Source: Gnetum montanum
Lineage: Eukaryota > Streptophyta > Gnetopsida > Gnetales > Gnetaceae
Direction: 5' to 3'
NCBI GenBank assembly: GCA_015680685.1
Contig: MNCI01001492.1
Location: 86,544-150,543, forward strand
Length of the DNA stretch: 64,000 bases
Numbering within the stretch: position 1 is the stretch's first letter; every line of letters begins with the position of its first letter. This document shows positions 43,041 through 53,639 of this stretch, one piece after another. Both the position numbers and the translations under genes were made by a program. Below the pieces are notes generated by a model. It worked only from the letters and a program-made list of their open reading frames with translations. It had not been told where the DNA came from and made no database searches.

Positions 43041-43755
43041 TAATGTTGACACATGTTGTATCTGATTGGATTCGAGCTGGTAATCTGTTCAAAAAATAGC
43101 TGATCCTGGGAGTCCCCTAGTTTACTTGCAAATTGCTAGGAATGAGCCTTGTAAAGCTCTTCTTGACTCTAGTTTTGGTGTTAATTTGATCTCACATGAG
43201 ATGTATACATTGTGGAACCTTCCTCCCTTGAAGAAAAGCAACATCCAGCTAGAACTGGTGAACCAATCCATGACTGTTCCATTGGGACTAGTTGAGGACA
43301 TCGTCACCATCATTTGTAGGCGGTCATATCTCACTGATTTCCTAGTAATCAAAGTAAAGAACTACAAGGGGGACTTTCCAATTATTATGGGAAGGATGTG
43401 GCTAAGTACTATTGAAGCCAAAATGGGCATTAGAGATCTTTCCTTAGAAATATCAAAAGAAAATGGGTTTGGGAAGATCAAGAAGAAAAGAGATCCATGT
43501 ATCGCATACAGCGATTCAGGGTGCCATTGTGTGCAGAAGTTATGTCAGCAAAGCAAACATCTATCTCTATATGTAAACATTGTGCACTAGAAGTTGATAT
43601 CCAAAGATTTCTGTATGTAATAGCCATAAAACAACAGGGTACCCAATGGCTAACAGCTGATGCTAGCAGTAGTACATTATGCATGGAACCTATTGAGGAC
43701 CAAATGTACAAATATGTTGTAAGTATGGGTGAACTTGAGCAAGTTCATCACTAGC
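43041..43755 (+). pseudogene. Aspartic protease of TE-H
   Basis: The 154-codon open frame 43126-43590 reads NEPCKALLDSSFGVNLISHE, MYTLWNLPPLKKSNIQLELV, LGLVEDIVTIICRRSYLTDF, GDFPIIMGRMWLSTIEAKMG and IRDLSLEIS. The active-site triplet is DSS, not DSG, so it is probably inactive even though the frame is long. A tail on another frame (43497-43754) has KHCALEVDIQRFLYVIAIK, matching TE-E QTQIQKCLYVGTTQ, and ends MGELEQVHH, the linker to RT. Confidence 0.8.
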
Positions 43756-43829
43756 TCTCTAAAGGAGAAAATGATGATGTCAATTAGGGATGAGCTAGAA
43801 ATTCCTAATAATTTTAAACAAGAGCCCTT

Positions 43830-45300
43830 GAATTGAAGACACTACCGACTGGAATGGAGTATGTATTTTTGAAAAATGGGAGGTTATTTATTATTAATGC
43901 TAATCTTATTACAAAATAAAAGAAAAGGTTGATAAAAGTTATGAAAAAATGCTCAGCAAACTTTTCCTAGTCATATTCCAAACTTACTTGGATAGATCCA
44001 AGAATATGCCAACACTGAATATACACTGACCCTTCCATCAAGTCGAAACAACAACTGTAGTGGCATTTGAACCTCAAATTAAAACACATTGTCCAAGAGG
44101 AGATTGAACAACTCCTCAAAGTAGGATTCATCTACCCTATTGTAGATAGTGAGTGGGTCAATCCACTCATATCATACTAAAGAAAGGAGGCAAATGGCGG
44201 GTGTGCATTGATTTTCGGCTACTCAACATGGCAACTTTCAAGGATCATTTCTATTTCCTTTCATAAACCAAGTGTTGGACACCATTTTGAGGCACAACTA
44301 TTACAAATTTTTGGATGGTTATAGTGGTTATAACCAAATTTGGATTCCACCAAATAACCAGACAAAGATAACTTTCACAGGTTCTTGGGGGACTTTTACT
44401 TATCGTCAAATGCCATTTGGTCTATGTAATGCCCTAGCCACATTTCAAACGATTAGTTCTCAGCATTTTAAAACAACAAATCGATAGTAGGGTAAAAGTC
44501 TTTATGGATGATTTTCCTACCTACAGAGCTACATTTGAGCAAGCCCTAGACCCTCTCGAGCAGGTGTTGAAGAGATGTGTTGAAACAAACCTCTAGTCAA
44601 TTAGCAAAAGAGCCATCTTATGGTCCAAGAATGTATAGTCTTGGGGTATTGCATTTCAAAATCAAGAATTGAGGTGGACCCTAAAAAAATAAGGGTCATC
44701 CAAGAAATAACTTGCCAACTTGAAACAATCAAAGAATGTAGTCATTCCTTGGTCATACTGGCTACTACTGGCGCTTCATTCAGAATTTTTCCAAAATCGC
44801 CAAGCCGTTGTTAAAATTGACAAAGAATGATGCATCATTTGTCTAGACCTTTGCATGCAAAATAGCATTTCAGCAATTGAAGCAAAAGCTTGTTGAAACC
44901 CCCATTCTTCAAGCACTAGATTGGTCTAGACCATTTCATGTGATGACCGATGCATCAAATTATGCTTTGGGGGTAGTGCTTATGCAAATGGATGATCAAA
45001 AACATCCATATTACATTCACTACACAAGCCAAAGCATTGCAAGTGCACAACTAAACTATACCACCACAAAAAAGGTGCTAATGGCAGTGGTGTTTGCCTT
45101 GGAGAAGTTCAGGCACTATGTGCCTAGCTACAAAGTGTTTATGCACACAGATCATAGCGTCCTCAGATTTCTAATGAACAAACCAATAATGAGTCCCCAT
45201 GTCATACGGTGGCTCATAATTTTGTAGAAATTCGATCTCACGATGGTAGATCGTAAAGGTGTGGAGAATGTGGTCATGGATCACTTATCGTGATTAAGAT
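43830..45300 (+). pseudogene. Reverse transcriptase and RNase H of TE-H
   Basis: RT runs from LKTLPTGMEYVFLKNGRLFI (about 43835). Then comes a fingers region (QEEIEQLLKVGFIYPIVDSE, 44095-44155; GGKWRVCIDFRLLNM, about 44186). The open frame 44272-44487 has DGYSGYNQIWIPPNNQTKIT and YRQMPFGLCNALATFQ. The catalytic FMDD is at 44501-44512, then VLGYCISKSRIEVDPKKIRV. RNase H is open in 44877-45227: VMTDASNYALGVVLMQMDDQ, SAQLNYTTTKKVLMAVVFAL, HTDHSVLRFLMNKPIMSPHV. Catalytic D of TDAS and the E-position region are partly kept (KKV for KEL). Stops and shifts occur at about 43920, 44470, 44600 and 44850. This is the best-preserved RT in the window; its wording is Athila/Tat-like. Confidence 0.85.
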
Positions 45301-45479
45301 GGGATGACAAGAAGAAAAAGAGCCCTCTATCTGATCAATTTCCTAACGAATCTCTCCTTGTAGGTGCTATTAATGCACAAATGCCTGATGAACCAAAATA
45401 GTATGACATAATCCTCGCTTATCTACTTAAGTAGAACTGCCACAAGGGCTAGACACTAGAAATAAACAACAGTTTCTTC

Positions 45480-46640
45480 ACTAGGTCAAGCATTTCATGG
45501 AGATTAATGAAAACCTTTACAAAGTTTATATCGATCGTCTGGTATATTGGTGTGTCCCTGATATGAATAAACTACATGTTCTTCAAGATGCTCATGAAGG
45601 TCCTTATCAGGGCCATTATTCTAGGAGATGCACGGTCATAAAAATTCTCATGGCAAGGTATTATTGGCCAACAATCTTCAAGGATGCACACCAGTTCATC
45701 TGCACTTGTGATCGTTGTCAAAGGGATGGTGGAATAATAGCTCGAATGGAAGGGCCACAACAATGGATACAATCACTTGAGCCATTCAATATTTTTGGCA
45801 TTGACTTTATGGGTCTTATCACATCTTTATCAAATGGAAAGATGTATATAATAGTTGCAGTTGACTATTGTACCAAGTGGGTAGAAGCAATAGCTGTCAC
45901 TGACTGTACATCCACCACTGCTGCTCGGTTTGTATAAAAAAAATCGTAAATAGGTTTAGTATACCTCGTGCATTAATTTTTGATAATGGAACTCATTTTA
46001 TAGGTGCCACTTTCCAAAAACTGATGCAACGCTTGGGGGTTGAGCATAAACTCATAAGTCCATATCACCCCTAAGCCAATGGTCAAGCTGAGGTCACTAA
46101 TCAAAAGATTACAAAAAATTAAATGCCTACCATTAACAAGTACTGAAGGGACTAGAGCACTAAATTAAATGATGCCCTTTGGGCCTATTGCTCCACATGG
46201 AAACTTCCCATACACTATTCTCCCTATGAGCTTGTGTATGGAAAACTACCAACATTGCCCATCCAATCCAAGCTCCGTAGACTCTCTACAACTTGTGACC
46301 TTGACCTAAATCTAAATATAGCACAAAAAGAATGATTGATGAACCTTAACTTCCTAGATGAAAATTGGTTAATGGCCCTGTCATCCAATGAAACACATAA
46401 GGCATTCAATAAGAAATGCCATGACCTCAAAATAAGAAAAGTTAAGTTTTAACCGAGAGACAAGTTTCTTTATTAAAATCCTACACATGTACCCCAACAA
46501 ACCAAATTTCAAACATTGTGGGAAGGGCCTTATATCATAGATGAGACTTTTCCATCTGGGGCCATGATCATCTACAAACATTATAGCCCAAATAAGAAAC
46601 AATTAGTCAACATTCAACAAATAAAACCTTTCCATTAGTC
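45480..46640 (+). pseudogene. Integrase of TE-H
   Basis: The open frame 45497-45937 begins MEINENLYKVYIDRLVYWCV. It has the zinc-binding H-H-C-C region (DAHEGPYQGHYSRR; CTCDRCQRDGG) and the first catalytic aspartate in FNIFGIDFMGLITSL, then VDYCTKWVEAIAVTDCTSTT. After a frameshift near 45940 the second block reads FDNGTHFIGATFQ-like (45985-46020), with the catalytic D retained. HLISPYHP and NGQAEVTNQKI (glutamate region, 46080-46110) follow, then SPYELVYGKLPTLPIQSKL. A C-terminal part with FKPRDKF- and YIIDETFPSGAM-like text runs to about 46600. All three acidic residues may be traceable, but the frame is broken. Confidence 0.82.
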
Positions 46641-48753
46641 CAAGCCGACCATTGCACCAACCACCTCGTCAGATGGACAACCACACTCAATCTTTCAAAT
46701 CTCTCCCTTCCAACTTAGTTGTGGAAAAGATGGCCACCCATACTAACACCTTAGGTAGCTCCTCAATTTTTGACTTTTTTGTTTTCCATATTTTTGGTTT
46801 TACAACTTTTTATTTTCATCTTCTTTGTTTTACATTTTTTGTTTTACATATTTGTATTTTTAAGGTTATTAGTCTTCTCTTAGTTTTTTTTTACACCATC
46901 ATTAATATATTCAATATTTATTGTCTACTCTTTTACTTTCTTTTATGGTTATGTTTGCTTGTGTATTATGTGTTTCTCTACTTTTTCTGCTAATAAGATG
47001 GCACGTACAATGATAATACACTACTCGATGGTGGTATGCTTCATTTGTAATTTGATTGTTGATACCTAGTTTTTAACTTTGAATATCGTTCCTAATGACT
47101 AGGACATGGTTTCTTTTCATGTAACAGGCAATGAATCCACATCATCCACTCATCTACATACTTTATGGTTTTCCTTGTTTTGGAAGCATGCAATCTCTTC
47201 TTCATTAATGTAACTTTAATAAATTGGTGACTTGTGTAGTTTCCAGAATTGGAAAAGAATCAAAGGTTTGGATAGGGTGTGGCTTCAAAGGGATACAGTA
47301 TTCTTTGTGCATTTTTGTTTTCCTATGTACAAGAGTGTTCTCATAAGCTTCTCACCATTCCATGTCATTTCACAACAGGAAGTCAAATAAGTCCTTGCAT
47401 GGTGTGGTGCTCATCACAAAAAAAAGATGAGGATTCAAAATAAACCCTTTGGATAAAATAAATGTAAAAAATGCATGGGTCTTTACATGGTGTGCTTCCC
47501 ATACAAAAAACAACAAACATGGGAATTAAAAGCACACCCCTTAGACCAAATAAAAGGACTACAAGTACTAGTTATGAGACTTGTCTCATCTCCTCTAACT
47601 AAGGTCCTTTCTTAGTTCCTACCTTCACTCCAACTTGGAATGGTGGCTGTTTTGTGGGAGCATTCTTGTGTCTCAAGGAATGGACTTGCCTTAGAATGTC
47701 CATAAGAAGTCACTAAAAGTGGTTGGTTTTGACCTAGACTGAGGATCAATTCTACCAAGTCATTTAATCACAAACTCCACAAGGGACTACATGTAACCAT
47801 AATTAGAAACTCCATTCAACTCTCTCTATCATCCATCTATGCTTTTCATGCCTCACTTCACTGCCAGTTTCATGTTTTGATTCAATGTTCTGGTTTGATG
47901 TGTCAGGTTTCTCAGTTAGTTAATTTTGGGGTTTTATACTTTACTTTTTGTAACCATTAATCATCCATGGTTCCCATGGACTCCTTGTTTTGAAGTTATG
48001 CAAGGGCATAAAAAGCTTCTACTTGCTTTGGGGAGGACCCACTTACATAGCTTTTGGTTTGGTTAAATTAAGTTCTTTACCCTTAGACATTGTTACAATC
48101 AAATTCTTTTTATTGACCCCATCCATGTCATCCAATTATACACACCTTCACAACTATTTGTAATGAACTCCTTTTTATTATTTTGAATACCCTCTTTCCA
48201 TTTTTCCTTGTGTTAAGCTTATTCTGAATTTGATGGATCGCTTCTCTTACTTAACCCATTCATCAGTCTTTCCACTAACAATATCAAGCAAAAAATCTAT
48301 CATAATCACAATGTGGCTAAATAAAATCACCAACAAGACAAGGTATTTAGCCATTATCTGTTGCACTATATATACTAATCCTTGGTTTTGTTGTGATTGC
48401 AGTGGGAAGTATGGACTGAAAGTGAGATTATCTTCACTAAGGGGGATGCAACCATATCACTCGTAGGAGATTGTTCATAACTCTTGGATCTCTTCTACCT
48501 CTCCCTCATTCTTCTATTGCTAAAGGGGGTTTGATGTCCTTTGGCTCCATTGGTGTTCTTTCCTATTGTCATAAACACCTAATTTTGTACACAGTTGTAA
48601 TATTGTATGCTTGAGCACTTCTGTATTTGTCTATTTTCTCTGTGTCACTCTACATGTTAGTTAAATAAGTCCACACCCCCTATTATATTTTGTAAAGGAC
48701 TTGTTCATCTTCTTCTATACTCAAGGACAAGTTTTCATTCAGTCATGGGGGTA
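46640..48753 (+). other. Post-integrase noncoding region of TE-H
   Basis: A T-rich run (46760-46980) encodes a hydrophobic 113-codon frame (46652-46993) that looks compositional. From about 47100 to 47900 the sequence follows TE-G 50390-51200 and, reversed, TE-E 20460-19700. Near 48345-48410 it matches the area before the third ORF of TE-G and ends in the acceptor-like TTGTTGTGATTGCAG (48398-48412 region). What follows (48413-48690) is short and holds no third ORF. The final 60 bp (CAAGGACAAGTTTTCATTCA, then GTCATGGGGGTA) is the shared 3' tail and polypurine tract. Confidence 0.65.
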
Positions 48754-49633
48754 TGATAAATTATGTTTTTCATATGCTCCAATATCAGGGTGGCTGCGAT
48801 ATTGGGTACACAATATCAGGTACGCAATATCATGGCCCAAGATGCAATATTATACATTCGATATTGCATGGTTACTCCCGAGTCTATAAATATAGCACCC
48901 AAGCACACAATTGGAAGTAAGTTTTTGGTAGTCAAGTAACAAAACTCTTGCAATTTATCCATTTGAAAGTTAGAATATTTTCCAAGTTCCCGCAGCAGGA
49001 GGTCTAAGTCTGAATGGATCTTTATTCAAGCATTGATATACCTTAGCACACCATTGTGTTGGCAATAAAGACAAACTCTTTGATTCATTCTTTGCAGCAC
49101 TGAAGACTTTCTTTCTTATGAATTTATATTTTATGCAATTTATGTGAATATTATTTATGCAGCAACTAATTTTGATCAATTAAGAAAATCATTAAAATAC
49201 ACAAGTACAACCCCTTTAAGCATACATGTGATGCTTGGTAGCTCAAAAATGAGTAGCATTTAACAGCCTAGCAGTGTTTGCACAAAGTCTAGGATGTGTC
49301 TAGGAAGTGGGAACAGTTACTTGTGTTAGGCTAGACTAGACTATAGTTGACTTAGCAGTTAATCACTTTTACTTTTACTCACTCTTACTTTTATTCCTGT
49401 TCTAGGTGAGTAATTCCATAAAAACAAAAAATAATAAAAATTTTACACCTCAATCACACTTAACTATACAATTGCACTCCACAAGTGGGATTGGGAAGAC
49501 AACGAATGAACAACATACATGAACTAGTTATCTCTAGCGTGCTTAGTAATTATAGTCTGTGGAATTCAACCAGATCGTACGTGAACACCTATGATTCGTA
49601 TGGTTGGGCATAGGGGTACCTTGCCACTCATCA
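48754..49633 (+). repeat. TE-H 3' LTR
   Basis: Matches 40733-41605 along its length; many differences are transitions at former CG sites, especially in the GATATCG array (CGATATCG to CAATATCA/CGATATTG). It ends TTGCCACTCATCA, then ACATG. Confidence 0.93.
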
Positions 49634-49638
49634 ACATG

Positions 49639-50030
49639 TTAAACAAAAACTGATCAGTGGCATTATCTTTGAATGAAATGCATAAGGCATTCAGCAAATA
49701 ATGACATGACCTTAGAATTTAGAAAGTAAAATTTCAGCCTAGAGATAAGGTTCCTACTGGAATCCCACACACGTATGTCAGAAAACAAAGTTTCAAACAT
49801 TATGGAAGGGACCTTATATAATTGACAAAAGCTTTCTTTCTGGGATCATGATCATATACAAACCTAAGAACACAAATAAAAAGTAGTTGGTCAACATCCA
49901 ATAAGGAAATCCTTTCCAGAAGCCAAAGCAAGCTAGTTTAACAAATACCTCAATGGATGAACAACCACACTCAACTTTTTAGATCTCCTCCTTCTAACTC
50001 AGTAGTGGGGGAGATGGCCATCTATGCTAA
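49639..50030 (+). pseudogene. Integrase C-terminal remnant of TE-G, resuming after TE-H
   Basis: The sequence continues the frame interrupted at 40727: SLNEMHKAFSK..HDLRI, KVKFQPRDKVPTGIPHTYV and KQSFKHYGRDLI match TE-H 46370-46540 (SSNETHKAFNKKCHDLKIRK). It ends with the MNNHTQLFRSPPSNSVVGEM stretch, also found at 46670-46735 in TE-H and near 20760 in TE-E. Stops are frequent. Confidence 0.75.
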
Positions 50031-51555
50031 TCATCTATATGGCTCTTTAGTCTTTCTATTTTTTATTTTCCACATTTTTTATTTTTCAAGTTATTTATTT
50101 TTCACCTTATTAATTTTCAAAATTTTTCCTATTTTTACATCATTTTTTTATTTTACATCATTATTACTACGTTTGAATCTTTCTTGAATATTTTACACTT
50201 TCGTATATATTTTACCTTATTTTGTTTAAGTGTGATTTTTAAATTTTGACTAATAAATGTGCTTTGTGCCAACACAACACAGAGGTGTTGTAGTTGCTAC
50301 TGATGATGGTTTGCTCTTAATGTTTTATTTACTAATGTTTGGTTTCTATTTTTAAATTTTTGTACTAATGGCTTAGTCATGGTTTTTTTTTCATGGAACA
50401 AGCAATGAGTCCATAACATCCATCCATTCATAAACTCTATGGTTTTCCGTGTTCTAGAAGTTTGAGGTCCCTTTTATTAAATAAAATTTTAATAAATTGA
50501 TGACCTTGGTAGTTTCCAAAATTGGAAAGGATCCAAAGGTTTGCACAAGGTGAGCCTTCAAGGGAACTCAATACTCTTTGTACTCTTCTACTTACTTAGG
50601 TGCTTGAGTGTTTTCATAGACTTCTTACCATTCCATGTCAACCAATAACAGGAAGTCGAATAAATTCTTTGCACGGTGTGGTTCCCATTTAAAAATAAAA
50701 AAATAAAAAAATAAAAAAAAAACAAAAAGAAAAACAAACATGATGAAAATTCAAAGCACACCCCGTAGACAAATAAATAGGCTACAAGCACTAATTATGA
50801 AACTAGAAAGACATGTTACCCATGCCTGAAGGTCCCCTCTAAATAAGGCCCTCTCTCACTTCCTACTTCTCTTCTCCTCTATTTATGGAATGGTGGTTGT
50901 TCTATGGGAGCACTCTTGTATCTCAAGGGGTGGATCAACCTTACAATGGTGATGCGAAGTCACTGAAAGACGTTGGTTTTGGTTTGGACTAAGGATGGAT
51001 CTTCTTAAGTTATTTTGAATACAAATTCCACAAGGGACTTTTTATGATCTCAATTCATAATTCCATTCCACCTTCTCCATCATTCATCCCTGTTAACCAT
51101 AACTCACCTCACTACCGAAGTCCATGTTCTTGATTCTGTGTCTTAGTCACATATTTGAATTCTTAGGTAGAATCTTTCAAGTTTTGGTCCTTAACTTACA
51201 TTAACCATTAATCACCTAAGGAACCCACAAACTTCCTAAGTTGAGGCTATATAAGGGAGAACAAGGCATGTTCCTACTATGGGAAGGATCCACTTGCATA
51301 TTCCTTTGTTAGGTTTGTTAAGTACGTTATCCTTAGGCATTCTTGCAATCAGAATCTTTTGTACATCCATCTTCTACATCAACCCATGTGCTTCTTTACA
51401 TAGTTTGTTCAATAAATGCATTCTCGATCGAATTTTTCAATTTTGAGCTTTCAAATGCCCTCTTCAATGATTTCCTCATATTCTTGGATTTTCTAGAACT
51501 TCATGAATTCCAAATTCATTGAAAAATTCCTTGTATTTTTTAAGATATTCAAATT
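50031..51555 (+). other. Conserved post-integrase noncoding region of TE-G
   Basis: A T-rich run (50050-50180) is followed by 50390-51420, which aligns with TE-H 47120-48080 and TE-E (minus) 20460-19700. Landmarks: CAAGCAATGAGTCCATAACA, AAATTCAAAGCACACCCCGT, GCTACAAGCACTAATTATGA, GGTTGTTCTATGGGAGCACT. No frame is preserved across the three copies. An A-rich run with AAATAAAAAAAT units is at 50690-50735. Confidence 0.6.
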
Positions 51556-51559
51556 TCAA

Positions 51560-51815
51560 AATTTTCCCTATCGGCGTCGTATATGGGGCCCCGTCGATGA
51601 AGTAGACCTATATACAAGGCCCTGTATATGGGGCCTCATCAATGTGGTGGAAAAATAGTATATATATACACAACCCCACTTTGAAATTTTTACATTTTAT
51701 CACAAATGCCAAGAGAGCTTTTTAAATTTTCAAAGCCAAGAACAATCTAGAGGCCATAACTTATTAATCATTTATCCAAATCACTCCATTCTTTGACCCT
51801 GCAGCTATCAAAGGT
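51560..51815 (+). promoter_or_regulatory. Candidate internal promoter and leader exon before the third ORF of TE-G
   Basis: GTATATGGGGCCCCGTCGAT and TGTATATGGGGCCTCATCAA form a short repeated block like that in the LTR U3. It is followed by AGTATATATATACACAACCC, a strong TATA-type site (about 51658-51670). About 140 bp downstream, GCTATCAAAGGTAAGCTC (51807-51824) contains a good 5' splice site (AAAG|GTAAGC). TE-I has an equivalent arrangement at 55560-55835. Promoter activity and splicing are inferred from sequence only. Confidence 0.45.
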
Positions 51816-52105
51816 AAGCTCTTCATTGTGGGGACCACAAATGTGCCATTTTTTACAAAAAAAATTTCACCATTTTTCTAACTCCCTCAAAGGTTTAATT
51901 AAGAAATCAACTATTAAACACCAAATTATAAGAGTTAAACTTTACCAACAAGCTTTAGTGACATTTACAATAAATAATTAATAAAATAATCAATCTACCA
52001 TGGTCCAACCTTAGCCAAAGTGTAACTAACTAACAAGAAAAGGTATTCAAAAATTTAAAGTTAATCATTATATCTACTAATCCATGGACATGTTGTGACC
52101 ATAGA
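51816..52105 (+). other. Candidate intron upstream of the third ORF of TE-G
   Basis: It runs from the donor AAAG|GTAAGC to TGTTGTGACCATAG directly before ATGGCACC. The 3' side aligns with TE-H 48325-48412, where the acceptor reads TTGTTGTGATTGCAG, and with TE-I before 56062 (TGTGTGATTGCAA). The body is A+T-rich, as plant introns are. Confidence 0.45.
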
Positions 52106-52641
52106 TGGCACCAAAAGGAAAGCACACGTAGGAAGCAAGATCTTAACCAAGGGAAAATGGCCTAGAATGGGAAGGGGCCAAGAACAAGCCTAAGAAGAAC
52201 TACTTGTAACCACACCACAAGTCCTCTTAGGGAAGAGGCTGAGGTGGAATCTATCTGATAAATTCTAAAACTAGCAGCAGCAACAAAACACTCCCATTGG
52301 GATGATGTACCAACTCAACAAGAAAATCTTCATGTGACCTTGACAAAAGCTTACCTGAATCAGATCAAATTAAGAGAGATATAGAAAATAGTGCTCCAAG
52401 ATTTAACTTTTGCCCTTTCCTAGGGAAAGCATCAAGAGAAGTGTAGTACCAATTAAAGGCCTCTCCCATGTGGTCAATTATCACTTCCATCAGGGAGTGA
52501 TATATGGGAAAGACATTTCTCTTCTAAAATAATAGGTAGGCCAATTCAATAGTCAAAATCAAGGACATCTCAATGTCCTACTTAGTGTAGGCTATTTCTA
52601 GAGTGCTCGAGTTACCAAAAATAATGGCAAGTCTTGGTAAG
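52106..52641 (+). pseudogene. Third ORF of TE-G, N-terminal part
   Basis: It starts MAPKGKHT. The reading is broken by many stops, but it aligns with TE-I ORF3: SDQIKRDIEN.APRFNFCPFL, WSIITSIRE, then IS.VLELPKI.ASLGK just before TE-I interrupts it at 52642-52646 (ATCCT). The corresponding TE-I text is AISEVLNLLNIGPKVAQF. The product is not known; see the TE-I copy for the domain. Confidence 0.55.
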
Positions 52642-52646
52642 ATCCT

Positions 52647-53499
52647 TGATGAGTCATGAATTTTTGGCTACGATATCGCACCCATGATATCACGTACGCA
52701 ATATCGCAGCCTAGACATGATATCGCGTACACGATATTGCAGCTTGTCTCCTCATCTATAACTAAGAGGTAGGTAGATCTGGTAGGTAGTTTTTTGGATT
52801 TTTTGAGTTATTCTTAGAAGTTTTAAGTTTTTAGTTTTTAGTAGTTTTCCTCTCAACCCTTTTCTCCTAGTGCATGCCTGCAGTGTGATGATTGTAATTG
52901 TACAGCATCCGTATTTGAGTGTGACATACTTGGACATGCACATGACCGATAATAAAGATCAAGATTACTTCATCATTGCAGCATCCACTTAACTTAATTA
53001 TTTAATTGTTATCGTTATTTATTACTTTCTTAGTTAATATCTCTTTACCGTTATCTCCTAGTAATGTGGAATGAGTACGACTTAACCATGAGCATTTAAG
53101 TGTGACTACTTGGTAACCTAGTAGCGTACCTAGGCGATGCGTTTGGTAATCCCAGCGGTAGTCATGCACGAGGTCCAAGATGTGTATGGATGATTAAGGA
53201 ACGGATGCTCATCACACTTAGGCTAGTTTAGATTCTCTCCCATTCTCTCTCCTAGATTAGTTGACATTATTTACCATCATACCCAGGAGTAGCATTAGTT
53301 AGGAATACATCATTCACCTCACTCTAGACTAAACCATACATGACAAAGCTAATACTAGTCTAGGTGGGAAGACAGTGAATTACGATCTACGAGTAACCGT
53401 CTAGATACCACAACTGGTTCATTTGCAAAGTTCAACCAAATCATGCGTGAAACGCTCATATTCATATGGTTGAGTGTAGGGGTACCTCACCACTCATCA
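52647..53499 (+). repeat. TE-I 5' LTR
   Basis: TGATGAGTCATGAAT to CACCACTCATCA. The U3 array has four GATATC or near-GATATC palindromes (52671-52740), one unit (CATGATATCGCGTACACGAT) more than the 3' LTR. A TATA-like CTATAACTAAG lies at 52755-52765. The R-region stem is weaker than in the other families (TATTTGAG and AATAAAGATC, 52910-52960). Confidence 0.93.
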
Positions 53500-53500
53500 T

Positions 53501-53518
53501 TGGTGTCATTGTCGAGGA
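53501..53518 (+). promoter_or_regulatory. TE-I primer-binding site
   Basis: TGGTGTCATTGTCGAGGA after the LTR; same class as TE-H and TE-C. Confidence 0.8.
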
Positions 53519-53639
53519 CGGTGCTAGTTATCTAGATTAGTTATATCATACAAGGTCATTGTATAGGAATTAACAATATATCTTTTAGGAAGAATAATTA
53601 CAAAAATTCACATACAAATTCACACACAATCGCACAACC

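Larger units (their letters stand above)
40733..49633 (+). mobile_element. TE-H: full-length Ty3 element in TE-G integrase
   Basis: LTRs are at 40733-41605 and 48754-49633, with a perfect ACATG duplication (40728-40732, 49634-49638). Outside, TE-G integrase text joins up: TE-H's own integrase (46321-46480) shows the uninterrupted order. Interior: PBS, gag (shortened), protease, RT, RNase H, integrase, then about 2.1 kb without a gene and a polypurine tract (CATGGGGGTA, 48744-48753). It has no long third ORF. The two LTRs differ mostly by C/T and G/A changes, so insertion is not recent, but it is younger than TE-G. Confidence 0.96.

Noticed and set aside
42868-43092. Minus-strand frame in TE-H as a separate gene
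   Set aside because: It lies across the gag-protease linker opposite sequence that aligns with relatives on the plus strand.
46652-46993. 113-codon hydrophobic frame in TE-H, env-like at first sight
   Set aside because: It arises from a T-rich run coding F and L. The start lies in the integrase tail and the relatives do not keep the frame.
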